Below, piece after piece: positions 36,250 through 50,117 of a DNA stretch of 64,000 nt. The position numbers were made by a program, and so were the translations under genes. How positions within the stretch are numbered: position 1 is the stretch's first letter; each line of letters begins with the position of its first letter. The notes beneath the pieces are model-generated. The model was not told the origin of the DNA and searched no databases. It saw only the letters and a program-made list of their open reading frames with translations. Origin of the DNA: Vespa crabro (Eukaryota > Arthropoda > Insecta > Hymenoptera > Vespidae); assembly GCF_910589235.1 (NCBI RefSeq), contig NC_060956.1:17749499-17813498 (forward strand). The letters run 5' to 3'.

Positions 36250-39200
36250 GTACGCGTAACCACGTATGACCGTGCCTATTCGACTTCGTACTCCGAGGCT
36301 TGTCGTCCATTTTTACCTTCGTGTTCCTACTTTCTACATTGTTCTCTCTGTTTCCTTGTCTACCTGTCCACTACTATTCTCACTAATACTCCATTTCCTG
36401 GTTCACGAAGAATAAATACGTTGTACGGTAATGGGTCACGTCCAGTGTCATGTATCGTGACCCGCGAAATACTCCAGAGAAAATTTGTCCTCCACTTCAG
36501 CCATTACGTACGGCGTCCTGAAAAAGTTTTTGAAAAAAAAAGCCACTCTTACTTTATCCTCCTTCTGTTAATGTTTCCACGAATTATACCTTTCCACCAA
36601 CCTCTCCATCCATTGCTCCTGACTCATGTGTCTCCTCGACGCGGGTGTCTTTATTTCGTCATCAATTTTTCTTTTCTTTCTTTTTTTTTTTTCTTTCTTC
36701 CAAAGTCCTTGGAACAAAGATGGTAATTTCTCGATAGATTATTATACGAGAGATAAGACGAATACGACGTTAGGACGACGACGGCGTCAAAGAAATAAAT
36801 AGTCTTCTCGATAAACGTTTCCGACGATAACTAAGAGACGAGCGATTACTCGTATGACGTCTCGTCCCTGAAAGCTCATCTGAAACGTTTAAGGGACGTC
36901 ACGAGCAGAAACTTCTCGTCTCCGTAGACAAGAGGGTACTTGAAAATACTCTTGAGTCGATCTTTCCAAACTCGATGGAGTAAGATAAATTCTATCCGTG
37001 AATAAGTCGCTAAAACTCCTTGACTCCGATCTTAACGTCTATTATACTCGAATATATATGAAATTATTTTCGATTTGAGAATTATATACCTATGATAGTA
37101 TTGGCAGTCACGAGGATTTCAAAGTTTTCTAGGGTAAGAAAAATTTTCATGATCGATGAGAAAATAATTTGATTTTCTTTTAGGAATGTTTTACGATCGT
37201 TCGAAGGTGAGAAAAATCGAGTGGTTAAAGTTTTCGAGAGGATCCGCTCGAACTAACGAGCTAACCGATGAATAACAGTCTGACGCTTCGTTATACCCGG
37301 ACAATAACTATAACTGCAGCGGCCGTGTCCGTTGAATTATTTATGCAATTAGGCGTCATCGGTGGTACGCTGCGATGCGTATCCGAAGAGCGAAGCGGAC
37401 CTTCGCTGGCGCAGCAGTCGGCCGACTGACTGGCATGAAAAGACTGTTCGATGCTCGACGGATCGATATCTCGTTCACGCAAATTTCTCCGACGTATTTC
37501 ATCGTAGCTACGAGCTCGGCCGAATTCTCTTGAATTTATTAACATTATCGACGGAACCGGAACGACGGTTTTAGGCTACGAAGAGAAAGAGGTCCCAAAG
37601 AGAGTCATCGGTCCGTCCCGTCATCCTCTCGTTCTCGTTGGCGGCTAACTTTCGACGATAATTTATCGTAGGGTCGATCGATTTATCATTATCTTGGAAA
37701 AAGTTTGATTTTCACGAATCCACTTATAACGAGAAGAAGGAGAAGGTTGATGGTGACGGATAACGAAAACGCGTAGTTACGTAAATACATACGTTCTTTT
37801 ATATTCGTTCATTGTAGTTTATTTTTTGTAGTTTTCGAATTGCTTTGTATTATATATAATCATTGGTTTATTGCTTTCACGATGCAGAGAGGAAATAGAA
37901 GACTCATAAGATATATCTAGTTAGTCAGTCAGTAGTATGAAACGGCTTCAATTGTTACTCGAATTCTGTGTAATTAAAGTACGATTAGATCACGAGTGCT
38001 GCCGTCTTCGTTATCGAGGATCGAGCGTGAGGGAGGCTTTAGCTTGACTAATGGTTGGAAAGCACTTAATTACCCGAAGGAAGGTTCTACCTATCGATAT
38101 CTGCTTTGGCACTAAAAGAAAAAGCTCCTTCGCTTACTTTGAGTAATGGTGATCGGACGGGGAAGAAGCGGCTCCACTTAGCGCTATATAAATTGAACGA
38201 TTATGGGGGTGGTGTGGAGGTTAGAGTGGGGTTAGTAAGGAGAGAGAAAAATAAAAAGTGTGTTCACGATATATTCCTTTTGCTTTGCTTTTTTAACATC
38301 GACGAAGGTTGACAGATGGATATGGTATACGTAAGGACAATGGTATAAGTAAAGGTCGAGGTAAAGCTTTACCGTCTTCCTTTTCGACCTGAATCGTTTC
38401 GTTTGCTGCGTATAGCGTCGAGAAGAAAAGAAAATTTGTCCTTCCTTTCGCCTAATAGCAGGATCTACCCTGAGCCGTATTATCCTTGTGAAAAATTCAC
38501 AAGACTCTAAAAGTACGCCCTTTTTCGTACCTTCCCTCCTTCTCGTTCGCCTACTATCGTCTCTCGTATTTTCTCTCGTGGTTCTTTTAAAAATCCACAT
38601 TTCCATAACAGTGCCCTTTCCCATATTCATATCGCCTTACACTTTTAACCATGAACGCTTCAAATAGCCTCGTTTGACCGTACCTCCTCTTTGTATTATT
38701 TCTTCTACAATTTCTTGTCCGTGCACGGATCGGTGCAACGACCTTACACGGTGTATCGACAGTACTTTCCCTCTTTCAATATTCTTTCTCTCTACATTAC
38801 TTCGATTTCGTAGAATGTTCCAGGTGTTTTCATTGATCGCCTTGCGTTGCCAATTGCGATCGTAGGCAAAATAGAGACATTATTCTAGCCGTCCTCCTTT
38901 CGCAACTCATAAAAAGATCCCCCACGTCGTAAGAATATACTTACCTACCGATGTGTGTTGTCCTGCGATGGCCGTCCGCGTATTTGCAGCTCTAGACGTA
39001 ATAAGAAATATTTAGCCTTCAAGTAGACATTATGTGAAAAGTTAAAGCTGTGAGTATAGGTAAAAAGAAATAAGCTATGTTAAGCCAACGGCCGATTTTG
39101 CATTTTAGGATCAAACTACTGAAATAATTGGAAATTAATTAAAGTGATCTATATAGACAAAATTAAAAGCATGTTTGATATATCCGTCATTGCAAAAGCG

Positions 39201-39469
39201 GCCGATAGCTAAACCGCGATGATCAACATGGCTTTTCATATCAACACGTTTATTCGGATTATGCTGATGTGTATATATTTATAGAGAGAGATCTATAATT
39301 ATTGTAAATACACATAATATGGTCGTCGTAATTTCAATTTTCAGCGCACGTACGTTTCACTCGTCGAGAGTTCAATTCGGACATTGGGAAACGTAAACGG
39401 AAGCGCAAAATTTCGTGCGTGGACGCACGTTTCGAACGACTATTTTTTTTTATTTTTCTTCTTTTACCA

Positions 39470-39574
<105 letters not shown>

Positions 39575-39982
39575 CTCACACATACACTCACGCACTCATG
39601 CACGCGTCTTCGCTTCGTAGACGAACTTTGACGTATAATTATATAAAAAATCTATGCCGTTGCGCACAGCTTTCGCGTAGAAAAATTATTAATTTAAGGA
39701 CGACAGTGTGTGACATACGATAAGGATGAATAATAGTAATGATAACATCGTGACAAACACGCTCCGTGGAAATGTAGTTTGTTAGAGAGAATAATAATAC
39801 TCGTCCGTGGATGTTACAAAAAAGTGTAACATATTATAGGATCTCTTTCGATTCGTATAAATCCTAGAAACGCAGGAACAAAAACTGAAGGACACAAATG
39901 ATCGCATTCATAACGCGAATTCGCGCAAAAACAAAAAGAAGATAGACAGAACGAAAAGAAAAAAAAAAGAAAACGAGGGAGG

Positions 39983-40014
<32 letters not shown>

Positions 40015-40563
40015 CGGACGAAGAGAGAAGAAACACAATTATCCGCCTGTATCAACAACTGTCAGGTAAGTATTGTCACTTTTTTTTTACGATTCCGCGA
40101 GTTACGATTTTGTGCAGTATGCCACATATTCATAGGTATTTACGTAGAAATTCATAAGCGTTCTTCGAAATTGACCTTTAAATCCAAAATGATTTGGCAA
40201 ATGGGTTACGGCTGTTCAGGACCGGTGATCTCTTTTGAAATCAATCTCTCGTTGAGTACATTGATGAGATGAAAAAGCGAATGAAGCCTGGTTTCGCCGA
40301 CCTAGTGACTCTATTTCTGGAACTTTCAACTCCGAGAAATATAGTTGGGACGTTAGCGGCCGAGTTTCTCATATCTCTTCGACCTTTAATAATTCCCAGC
40401 CATTTTCACAGGGACTAACAGCGCATAGTAATTATTTTTAAATCTAATGTTCAATATCTAGTTTAACTATATGTATTTATACGTGCAGTATGCATATACC
40501 TATGTAAGTGTAACGTCATTTAAAATCATTTTTACACGTAGCAATCTTTCGATCTTTACCTTA

Positions 40564-40564
<1 letters not shown>

Positions 40565-40603
<39 letters not shown>

Positions 40604-40630
40604 CTCTCTCTCTCTCTCTCTTTCTCTCTT
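40565..40630. repeat. (CT)n microsatellite
   Basis: Two CT runs are split by a short CGTTAT interruption. Confidence 0.94.
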
Positions 40631-41740
40631 TTTTTCTTTCTCTTTATGTATCTCGTTCTATCTTTTTCCTTTTCTCCCTCTATATTTTTCGCAAGCGCGC
40701 ATGCAGACGTACACATCGGCTTTCTTTGAATTGCATATTCAGCGTTTCCTTTTCATAGTCCGAACAACGATAAAGGAGTCCGGAATATTCAAAGTGTTTT
40801 TTGAGCGTTAAGAGGAATAATATTTTAGTATTAAAATTATTCCCAGATAAAAGGCAATGAAACGAAATTTAGTGATGTACGTGGGTAGGTTGTCATCTCG
40901 TGTATTTTCTTGATCCCTTTTAAACTGTATGCACACTAACTCCGCATTACATTGCATATTCATCGGTTTCCTTCTTGTTCCTACGATCTATCGCGGTAAA
41001 CCAAAAATATTGAAATGTTTGTGACAAGTTACGATGAAAAATATTTTCGCCTTGTTCCCTTTCCATATTGCGCATAGCGATAATGATACACGTTAAATGA
41101 TTTATCCTATGGGGGAGAAGAAAAGAAAATAAAAGAAAGAAAGAAAAAGAAAAAAAGAAAAAGAAATAACGAGATCGATTCTTCGGACGAGTCGATAAAA
41201 ACTATTCGAAGAATTCAAACTCGAATTAATCGAACTAATCGAATTCTAAAGATAGACGTATTCAAAAGTTCGAAGCTTTGCAGTAAGCGTACGATGATAT
41301 TATCATTAAAAAGAGGCCGACGGAAAAAAAATTACGAGGTATCGATGTCGAATGAAAAATATAAAAACTGGCGAAGATAAACTCGTTATACTTTGTTGCC
41401 TTCGTACTGGCTCGTACTCGCTCGCAAATATCTCGATAGTCTTTCGTGCATTCGCACGCACGTGGAATAAATATATATGTATATAGTGGAGCACCGATTA
41501 TCCTGATGAATAGTTGGACAAAATAATTCAATAAATCAATAATCGCATATCTCTCCGATTATTTCGGCGAAACTTCGAGATGGAAGAAAATGAGAATAAC
41601 ATGATTATTATACGAAACGAGCTTTTAAGTAAAATCGATGTTTCACTTAATCTTCAATACCAGCAGTACATGTATTTTGAATTATACGTCGGAAGGATCG
41701 GCACTCCACCGATAATATAATTTCGCATTTGCTTTTCATG

Positions 41741-41800
41741 TATACATACATACTCGCATACACGCACACACACACGCGCGCGCACATTCGTACATACATG

Positions 41801-41865
<65 letters not shown>

Positions 41866-41916
41866 ATATATATATATTTATTTATATTTATATTTATATA
41901 TATATATATATATAAT
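41741..41916. repeat. Compound CATA / CA / CG / AT microsatellite
   Basis: Successive runs of CATA, CA, GC and a long AT tract with TTTA interruptions make about 175 bases of simple sequence. Confidence 0.93.
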
Positions 41917-42999
41917 ATATCTTTATATTTGCTCTGCTTAAATTTACTTCGAACGTTTATTAATTATACACTCGTTTTCTTTCCGTAATTATCGCCTCTT
42001 TGCTCAATTCACATCGCGCGGAGGTATCGCTTACGCGCACTTTGAAAAAATATCGGCGCTGTACATCGGAGGAGAATATATATTACAATGGATAAAGGTG
42101 AATAAAACGAAGGAACTTGTCCTCGTTTCGACGTCCTTTTCGCACTATACGAATATCGTTTGTGTACATTGACGTAATTCAGTCGCGAGCAGTCGAGAGA
42201 GTTGGTGAAAGAGCAAATCTTTCTTACCTTTTCTTTCTTCTTTTTTTTTTCGTTTTCCTTTTTCCTTCTTCTTTTTTCTTTTTTTTTTTTTTTCTTATTT
42301 TTCTTTTTTTATCTAACGAAGTCGATTGAGATTCGAGTGTGTAAAAATTTAATGATCGATCGAGAAATAAGTCGATCGGAGTAAACGTAACGAGCGGCAT
42401 TGAGAAACGCGTAGAAACATGCGGATATGAGTTGGACAATGTGTTAAGAGTGATCGACGAAAAGAAATTATTGTCATGGAAAAATTTCCAACGTACCAAT
42501 TTGCATCGGATCGCGACGTGTTATTACATTCGTCCATATTTGTCTTGTCGCGAAGAGAACCATATCGACGACAGTCCTTCGTCCTTGTCTTTGTTATTCG
42601 TCATACAATTAAACTTTTCTTTCATCCCCTCACTCGTCGCATCGTTATGTACAAGGTATTTACAAAATTCGCGTTTGGATATACGCGGAAAAAGATTGAT
42701 AGATTCGTACGATAATGGACACCCGTTAACGTTCGTGCGTACGATACACGTCGTAACATACGGCGCCGAGTTTTACCGATCGCAAAATGTTCCAAATAAG
42801 AAAATTCATCTCTGCATATACCATTTATATAGATACATACATATATAGGTATCTATCGTGCGAACGACCGCGTCGCTTCCGTGCCAGTTTCGACGTTGTG
42901 CGCGTTCGTCATCAGTCGATAGGACAGCACGTCCGTCCGCAAATTTCAAATATCGCGTTTTTTCCGCGTCCAATGAAGGGCGACTATAGTTATTTTAAT

Positions 43000-43092
43000 C
43001 GTCGTAGTCGTAGTCGTAGTCGTAGTCGTAGTCGTAGTCATAGTCGTAGTTGTAATAGTCTAAGTCGTCGTCGTCGTTGTCGTCATCGACCT
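43000..43092. repeat. (GTAGTC)n hexanucleotide and (GTC)n array
   Basis: About seven GTAGTC units pass into decayed GTC units. In one plus-strand frame this reads as Arg-Ser dipeptides. Confidence 0.92.
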
Positions 43093-43378
43093 CGTTGTTG
43101 CGGCGAAAACGAAAAAAGCATATCGAGTCGCGCAAAAAACGGGCTTTGATCTCTCGTGAAAATTGTACGAGAAGCCGATCTAAAAATCATCTTCTTATCA
43201 ACATTTCTCCGTAGTATTTATATCTCGCTTTTTTTTTTCTTTTTTTTTTTTTTTTTAATTAATTAATTTAGGCAAAGAGACATAAGTATGTACCTATGCT
43301 AATAGGCGTGTACATTAGGCACGCAAGATTATTAAAGAATCTTGGGATCGATGTAACGTGAAATAGATTTGTTTTTTG

Positions 43379-43448
43379 TCATCATCGTCGTCATTATCGT
43401 TGTCATTGTCGTCGTCGTCGTCGTCGTCGTCGTCATTGTCATTGTCAT
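43379..43448. repeat. (GTC/ATC/ATT)n trinucleotide array
   Basis: Eight GTC units are flanked by variant ATC and ATTGTC units. It lies in the likely 3' flank of the Sidestep-family gene. Confidence 0.92.
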
Positions 43449-43746
43449 AATGCCGAAGATATTAGAATCAGAAGAAGAATGGGAAGGGAAAGATCGGATG
43501 GGGATAAAATCGTTCTCTGTTAAGAAAGAGCTGGGAATGAATTTTAGGCGACGCACGGAGAAAAAATACGAGTAATAAGAATATAAGAAGATGTGTCGTG
43601 TGGTTGGCTACTGGCATACCTGTTGTAGCAATTTGCGGTATGTATTTGAACGGCTCCTGGTTCGGAGGAGACTCATTGGCGTGGGATGCGACGCGGCCAT
43701 ATCAGACGTAATATTCGTTAACGCCGAGCGCGTCGGAATCGCGTCC

Positions 43747-44151
43747 CTATACGCAGCTTTCCTGGCTCGAAATAAGTGGCGTGCGAACGGTGACGACTTC
43801 CCTTGCCGGATGCTTGCTCGTAGTACCGGTCAATCCGGTGATACCAGTCATTCCGGTCACCGTCGAATCATGCAGAAGTCCGCTCATCGTCGAGAGCGGC
43901 GTACTACCGCATGAAGATGTACTCTTCACCGTGTCTATTTTCGGTGGCCTCGCGCTGTGGTCTATGCAAGCGTATACCGTGGCCTCCTTTGCGTACGACT
44001 TTCCGCCGACGATAACACCGCTTCCATATCCCTGAAGACCTCCGAGACCGGTAACGCTTCCTAAATTCACTAGCTTCGTGTCTGTTCCCAAAGTCGATAG
44101 GGTGGTTGGCCTCGCCAAGCAAAGTTCTGCATACGTCACTTCCCCGGATAA
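43747..44151 (-). CDS. Sidestep-family exon I (cytoplasmic tail and stop)
   Basis: This exon encodes fragment residues 525-658 and ends with TAG at 43747-43749. It opens LSGEVTYAELCLARPTTLST, which has a VTYAEL motif of the immunoreceptor tyrosine type. A Gly/Ser/Thr-rich stretch follows, and the end is REVVTVRTPLISSQESCV. The last four residues fit a class I PDZ ligand (Ser at -2, Val at 0). The C-terminal block resembles that of other insect Sidestep proteins. Confidence 0.92.
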   Translation of the reverse strand, partial: LSGEVTYAELCLARPTTLSTLGTDTKLVNLGSVTGLGGLQGYGSGVIVGGKSYAKEATVYACIDHSARPPKIDTVKSTSSCGSTPLSTMSGLLHDSTVTGMTGITGLTGTTSKHPAREVVTVRTPLISSQESCV

Positions 44152-44903
44152 CTATAAATATAAATATAGATATAAATTACAGATTAAATCTCTAATTTAT
44201 CTTATCTTCTTTTCGTTATCTTTCCTTTCCTTAATAATCAATTTCTGACGTGTAAAAGAAAATTTTTTCATATGGTATCGCATTACACAATTATCCGATT
44301 ATCTCATTTATTTTAAAATGTTAGATAATATAATATAATGAAAAGGAATGGAAAAAGAATGATCCCGTTTATACGTACGGGAAAAAAGATAAAGATCGGA
44401 ATAATTTGGATAACCGTGAGAGAAAAAGAAAGTCGAGCGCAAGAATACGTATATCTGCACTTTACCTTCAAACGTCTACCAATGAGTACTTTCTTTATCC
44501 TTTTTCTTTTTTCTTTCTTTTTTTTTCCTCTTTCCCCTTTTTCTTTTTCCCTTATAGATGATAGTATTTTCTCGAAAGTTCATCCGAAGTCCGCCATGAT
44601 AATCCCCGAAAGATACGATTATTTTCGACAGTTCCGCCAAGGACTTGGATTCGAAGCAAAGAAGAGAAACTTTCCTGCTAATGAGCGTCCACTTTCGAAA
44701 TTCCAGACTTCTGGAATTCTTCTCGAAGCAGCTACCTACCAACCTACCTAGCGGAACAGCTTGCTAGAGTTTGTTCGTTCGTTCTCATCCCGAATAAGCA
44801 AGAAATTCGAGCGCCCAATGGAAAATGGAGAAGGTCGGTCGATACGAACAAAACAAGGAAATTATCGAAGCATAATCAAAGTTTTCGTCTACGGAATTTC
44901 ATC

Positions 44904-44954
<51 letters not shown>

Positions 44955-45192
44955 TTCTTTCTCTTTCGATTCTTTTTTTTTTGTAATCCATATCGCAGAC
45001 GCTCGCCGCGATTAATTTGCCGCGAAATTGGAAGAGGAAAGTTAGGATCGATTAGTCGGCAATAAGAAAAAATAAACGAACCGGATTTTTGGAGGATCGA
45101 ATAAAATTTAGTTAAGTCGTGATATATACAAAAACTACGAATTTCGTTTTCAAAATATTCAATTTCATATTTTCTTTATAAGTGATCATTAT

Positions 45193-45256
<64 letters not shown>

Positions 45257-47695
45257 TTCTGGAAAAAAAGATTCACATTCGAGGTCTCTGCTTTTATTAA
45301 GAGAAACTTCGTTTTTAAAATGTTTATTCTTTGAAAAAGATACTTATCGATCGTTACTGATATGTATTATCGAGAATATATGAATACTTTTATATTATAT
45401 TACTAACGAATTCGGTTCTTCTTTTTTTTTTTTTGCGTTTATTCCAATTAATTAACTAAAAACTCGAATCGTATTTTAATAGCCAATTAATTATTATCTT
45501 TTAATGACCTAAAGTTATTTTTTTACACAAATGCGAAATGGATAGATCATTTTTAGACACTGAAAACGCTTTAACAGAAAACATCGGGGTATTTGTGTCT
45601 TCAATGGAAACTCGACTAGAGAGGACGTGGCTCTCGAGAATTCCGAAATATTAAGATTCTTAAAAGATAAAATCTGGATTGCAAAGATTGTATATAGTTG
45701 TTTAATATTGTAATAAAGTATCGTTTACATTATTAAGTAGGAAAATATATTTAACAATACTTACCGGTAAGGTTGGATAATTGTTGTATTCGTTGTAACC
45801 AGTAAGTCCTTGAAGATGATTGTTCTGTTGCGTTGGAAGTGAAGATGGTGGTAAACCATCCGGTGTATCTTGCGTTGCCAATGGTGTACCCGAGGTTGAT
45901 CCAGTCAATTGATAATCTGAATCTTTTATTCCAATTAGATAACAATATTTCATTTTTAATCTTTTTATTATATATAAAATATCCTTAATAGATCGAAGAT
46001 AGCAAACATTCTTCATTTTCTTTATTAATATTGATTATGTCATAAGACACATTTTCTACTTATTCCTTTTTTTACATTATTTGTTGAAAACTATAATCCT
46101 CTAGAAAGCCATAATGATCTAAAGTTCAAGCTTTCCTCTTCGATATAAATCTATTACCGAGAAACTATAATGAGCTCTGGAAGTCCGTATACAGCTTATG
46201 ATTTAGGAAGTTAGGATATAAGCTATGCGTACGATGTATCAAATAAATGATGTACTAGTTGAAAATCCGAGCAAGTAGAATGAGTAGGCCCTTTATGATT
46301 TGATATATACCGATTATCGATCGATCTACGAATATTATTTGCCTAAGCAAAATATAGGTATTTACGTATGTACATAAACACGCATATAAATAGAGACATG
46401 GTTAAAGAAAACATACATATATGCATACCTTTATTAGTTGGCACGACGTCTGGATTTCTATCATCTGCATCGTAAAGATCCTCGGAACTGGGTGCTGTAG
46501 CTTTTTTCAAGGGCAAATCACCTGGTCTCTGAGCTCGTCTCTCGCTTCGTACTTTGAGTGCTGCTAAAATTGTCCCGGTAACTAAAAGCATGGCACTAAC
46601 TACACCGATAAGACCAGCTAACAGAGGTGTTATTTCGAACGGCACCGGAGTACCTGTAAACAAAACGCGCACTGCTCTCGTGCAAGTACGTCTTTGGAAA
46701 TTCTTACGATCTAATTCTTACAGATATACATTTTTCTTTTTCCTGGTTTTTTTGTTTTTTTTTTCCTAATTTGTTTCGATCTAAATATTTTTATGTTCAT
46801 TAATGCGAGCATTGTGCCATTTTATTTTTTAAAACGCACAACGACGGCTTAAGCTTATTCGAACGTATTACTTAATGAGTTTTAATTAACAAATTAGGGA
46901 CACTATTAACGGCGATCAACGTCTTTAACAAAATTAAATAGACAATGAATTTTAATGAAATCGTAAGTTAAGAGGTCAATCATCTCGTTTCGTCTCGTTT
47001 ATTATCGATGATTCTTAATCGGTGTTCAAAAACTGTAGGTTAACTGTAGGTTCGTTCGCGATCATACTTTCATTCTTTTCTTTTTTCTTTCTTTCTTTTT
47101 TTTTTTTTCTTTTTTCCATTTTTCCTTAAAAGTGCGGCCCTTTTAATAGGATCTTTTCACGAAGAGTGAGAATACGATAACGATACGACGCATTAAGCCG
47201 TAACGATCGAAGCGATAATAAGATAGTTACGAGGTATTCCACATTTTACGTACATCTACGAGGGTGAACCAGAAAAAAGAAATACATTTGAAGATTCTTA
47301 AGGTTTCGGGTACGATCGATCGATCGTTAAATTTTTCCAGTTTAACGAATCCCCTGGAGCGAAGATTCTGCTAAAGTTATTAAATGACGATGTAATCAAA
47401 TTTGTAGCTTTTTATTGGATTAAAAAAAGGATAAAGGGAAGAGGATGGAAAAAATAAAGAAAAAGAAACAAAAAAAAAAGAAGAATATATATAAATGATA
47501 AAGGAAAATGATTCTGAAAGATATATATTTTCGTTTAAGATATTTTATCAAGCGGAATAATGCGAAATTTTGTATGACTTGATGTCGACAGTTAGGAAAT
47601 TTTATTAAAGTTTTATCCTCAACTTTTGTGCACGCTCGCATAAAATTGATCGATTTTTGAATGGTTCTCTTGGGTTTAAGTATATATATATATAC

Positions 47696-47748
<53 letters not shown>

Positions 47749-50086
47749 CGTATATACAAGTATAGATATCTAATCGAAGATAGACAGAGAGAACATCGAG
47801 AGTCATGAATATATCGATGCGATATCATAAAGGTGTCTATGGATAAAGGTGCGAGGAAACTGGCTCATGCGAGTATGCGCACGCGCGTACAGTCTCTCAG
47901 GCACTTGGCTGAATCGCATCTCAACGCTCGGGAAACTGACCAAGAGCAATTTCACTTGTAAATTCGTCTCGGAGCCGATATATACGAGCTACCGAGTATA
48001 TCCGCCGGCAGTGGATCCTCGCTCGTACCGTAGTTCGTATAGCCTATGTAGCTTAGATTTGTACACCGACGACGAGAATTCCACTGGCCGGTAATCCACT
48101 GGATGAATGCAAGCAAGAGATCGACTCGGTGCTCTATTTTCTCAAGTACTTAGAACTTGGTCTACATGTAAATTGTGTTCGATTTTGCAACCGATTATAG
48201 TTGTTTCTCGTAAAACCTTCCACAATTTCTCTCTCTCTCTCTCTCTTTCTCTCTCTTGTTCTCTCTATCTTTACTAGTCTTTATCTCTTCCTCTGGTAGA
48301 ATCTCGTTCAAAGAAATTTCATTACTCGTCGTTAAGCTGCTCAATTTTCCTACAACGAGTCCTATTCAAAACTCCTTACTCATTATCTCTCGATTAAGGT
48401 CTCTAATGTTAATAGCAAAAGCTTCCGAAGTAACTTACCGGTCTGCTTCTCGGCCACTTTTAAAGTAAAACCTTCGAGCAAGATCAGTTCGCTCCTTCCT
48501 TTCGCATTCACGGCGTACAATATCATGTTAAGAACTTTGCCCGGTTCCAACCCTTGTACAGTAAATTGAGGGTTATCCCTGGTAACATTCGCTTGTAGAA
48601 TACCCGTTTCTTGATCGAACACCTCTAGAAAGAAATGTTGCGGTTGACCACCATCGAAACCAGCGGTGCATTCCACCGAAAGTGATTGGGTTGTTTGATT
48701 GGTCAGTGTGCAATTGTAAGGAGATTCTGGTTTTCCTGATGATCAGAAAGGAAAATGATTAAATATTTCTTTATTCCTATATTATAATATTAACGATAAA
48801 TGGAAATGAACGATAAGTAAATTTTTCATACGGACTCAAGGGAGATTATGAAAAAAGAAAAACGTGCGATATTTAAAAGTAAACTTTTCTGGAATAATCT
48901 CCGCGGAACGTGACGCTTTGCCGCGAGGTTTCGCGAATGAGCGAATGTTTCGAGTGTTGCCATAACTTTTCCTCGTGAAACTGTAGATTCGTCTTACGAG
49001 TGGCTCGAGAAGATAGGGGCCGAGCATGATGCACACTTATGTAAGTACGTATATGAGTTAGGTAGGAATGTACGTACCCGCGGGTATGATGTGAAATATG
49101 CAAGCATTCTTCTGCTGGCCGGCAGTGTTGCTTGCCCAACAAAGCACAGTGCCATAGTCCATTTCCGTGACCGGTCTGTATGTGAGGACGCTTTGGGTGT
49201 GTCGAGTGGAGTTCTTGTAACGCGCCTGGGGCACGTCGACCATCTCCTCGGTATTGTTGAAGGCCCACCGAAAGCTTTCGGGAGGTGGATACGCTTCGAC
49301 CCTGCAGACCACCCCGGCGTCCTCGTGACGTGCCACTCCATATATGCGCTTTTGTTCGGCCACGCAGATTGGCTTGTCTGCGAAAAGAAAAAAACCAAAT
49401 CCCCCGCCTCACCATATTTCCTTTCTTCTGACATTTTTTCCCTTTCTACGTTCCTTTTTTTCCCTTTCTACGTTCCTTTTTCCCCCCTCTCTTTTTTCTT
49501 TTTTTCTTGTTCTTTTTTTTTTTCTTTTTTTCTTCTTTTCCCTTTTTTTTTTTTCTCAACTCTTCTTCTATTTTACTGTCAGACACTACTATGTATTGTC
49601 CTTGGAAAAGAGCCGAAAGAAAAATCGAGACGCGATACGTTAAAGAGGGACCACTGCGAGTACAGTTTACGCGCATTTATTAAAACTGCGAAAAGGACGA
49701 CGCGTGGCCGAGTGACCACGCTTTCGCGCGCTTTCGAAGGGAAGATCGATGGGCGTTATTCCCCGGCTCGTTCCAATAGTTTTGCCATTTTTCGTGTACG
49801 TACGGCAGCCAGCAGGACGGGCTTTCGAGAGTTGGTCGGTTTGCTCTCGCGATCGCTTTATTTTTTTTTTGTTGTTCTTTTTTTTTTTTTTGTTTTTCCT
49901 TCCTTTCTTCCACCTACCGTTCGCGAATTCACCGCTCGTCATCGTGTTTTTAACGAATAACCGTAACGACTTTTCGACTGGGTGACTTTACCGCTTGCGG
50001 CCAACATTGTACGTTAGTGACTCTCGCTAACGCGTTCTCTCACTTTTTTGAGAAATGCGTACGTAAATAATTAATTATTATTTTTG

Positions 50087-50117
<31 letters not shown>

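Noticed and set aside
36217..36726. 169-codon plus-strand frame starting with a Met-Tyr-Val-Cys repeat
   Set aside because: The start is the ATGT microsatellite and the remainder has no domain.
37291..37545. Minus-strand 84-codon frame in a CpG-rich block
   Set aside because: It has no ATG context or splice partner, and the plus strand is equally open. It is kept only as part of the intergenic description.
49091..49960. 289-codon plus-strand open frame
   Set aside because: It is the shadow of the opposite-strand Ig exon (49078-49377) followed by translation of a T/C-rich tract (Phe/Ser/Leu runs).
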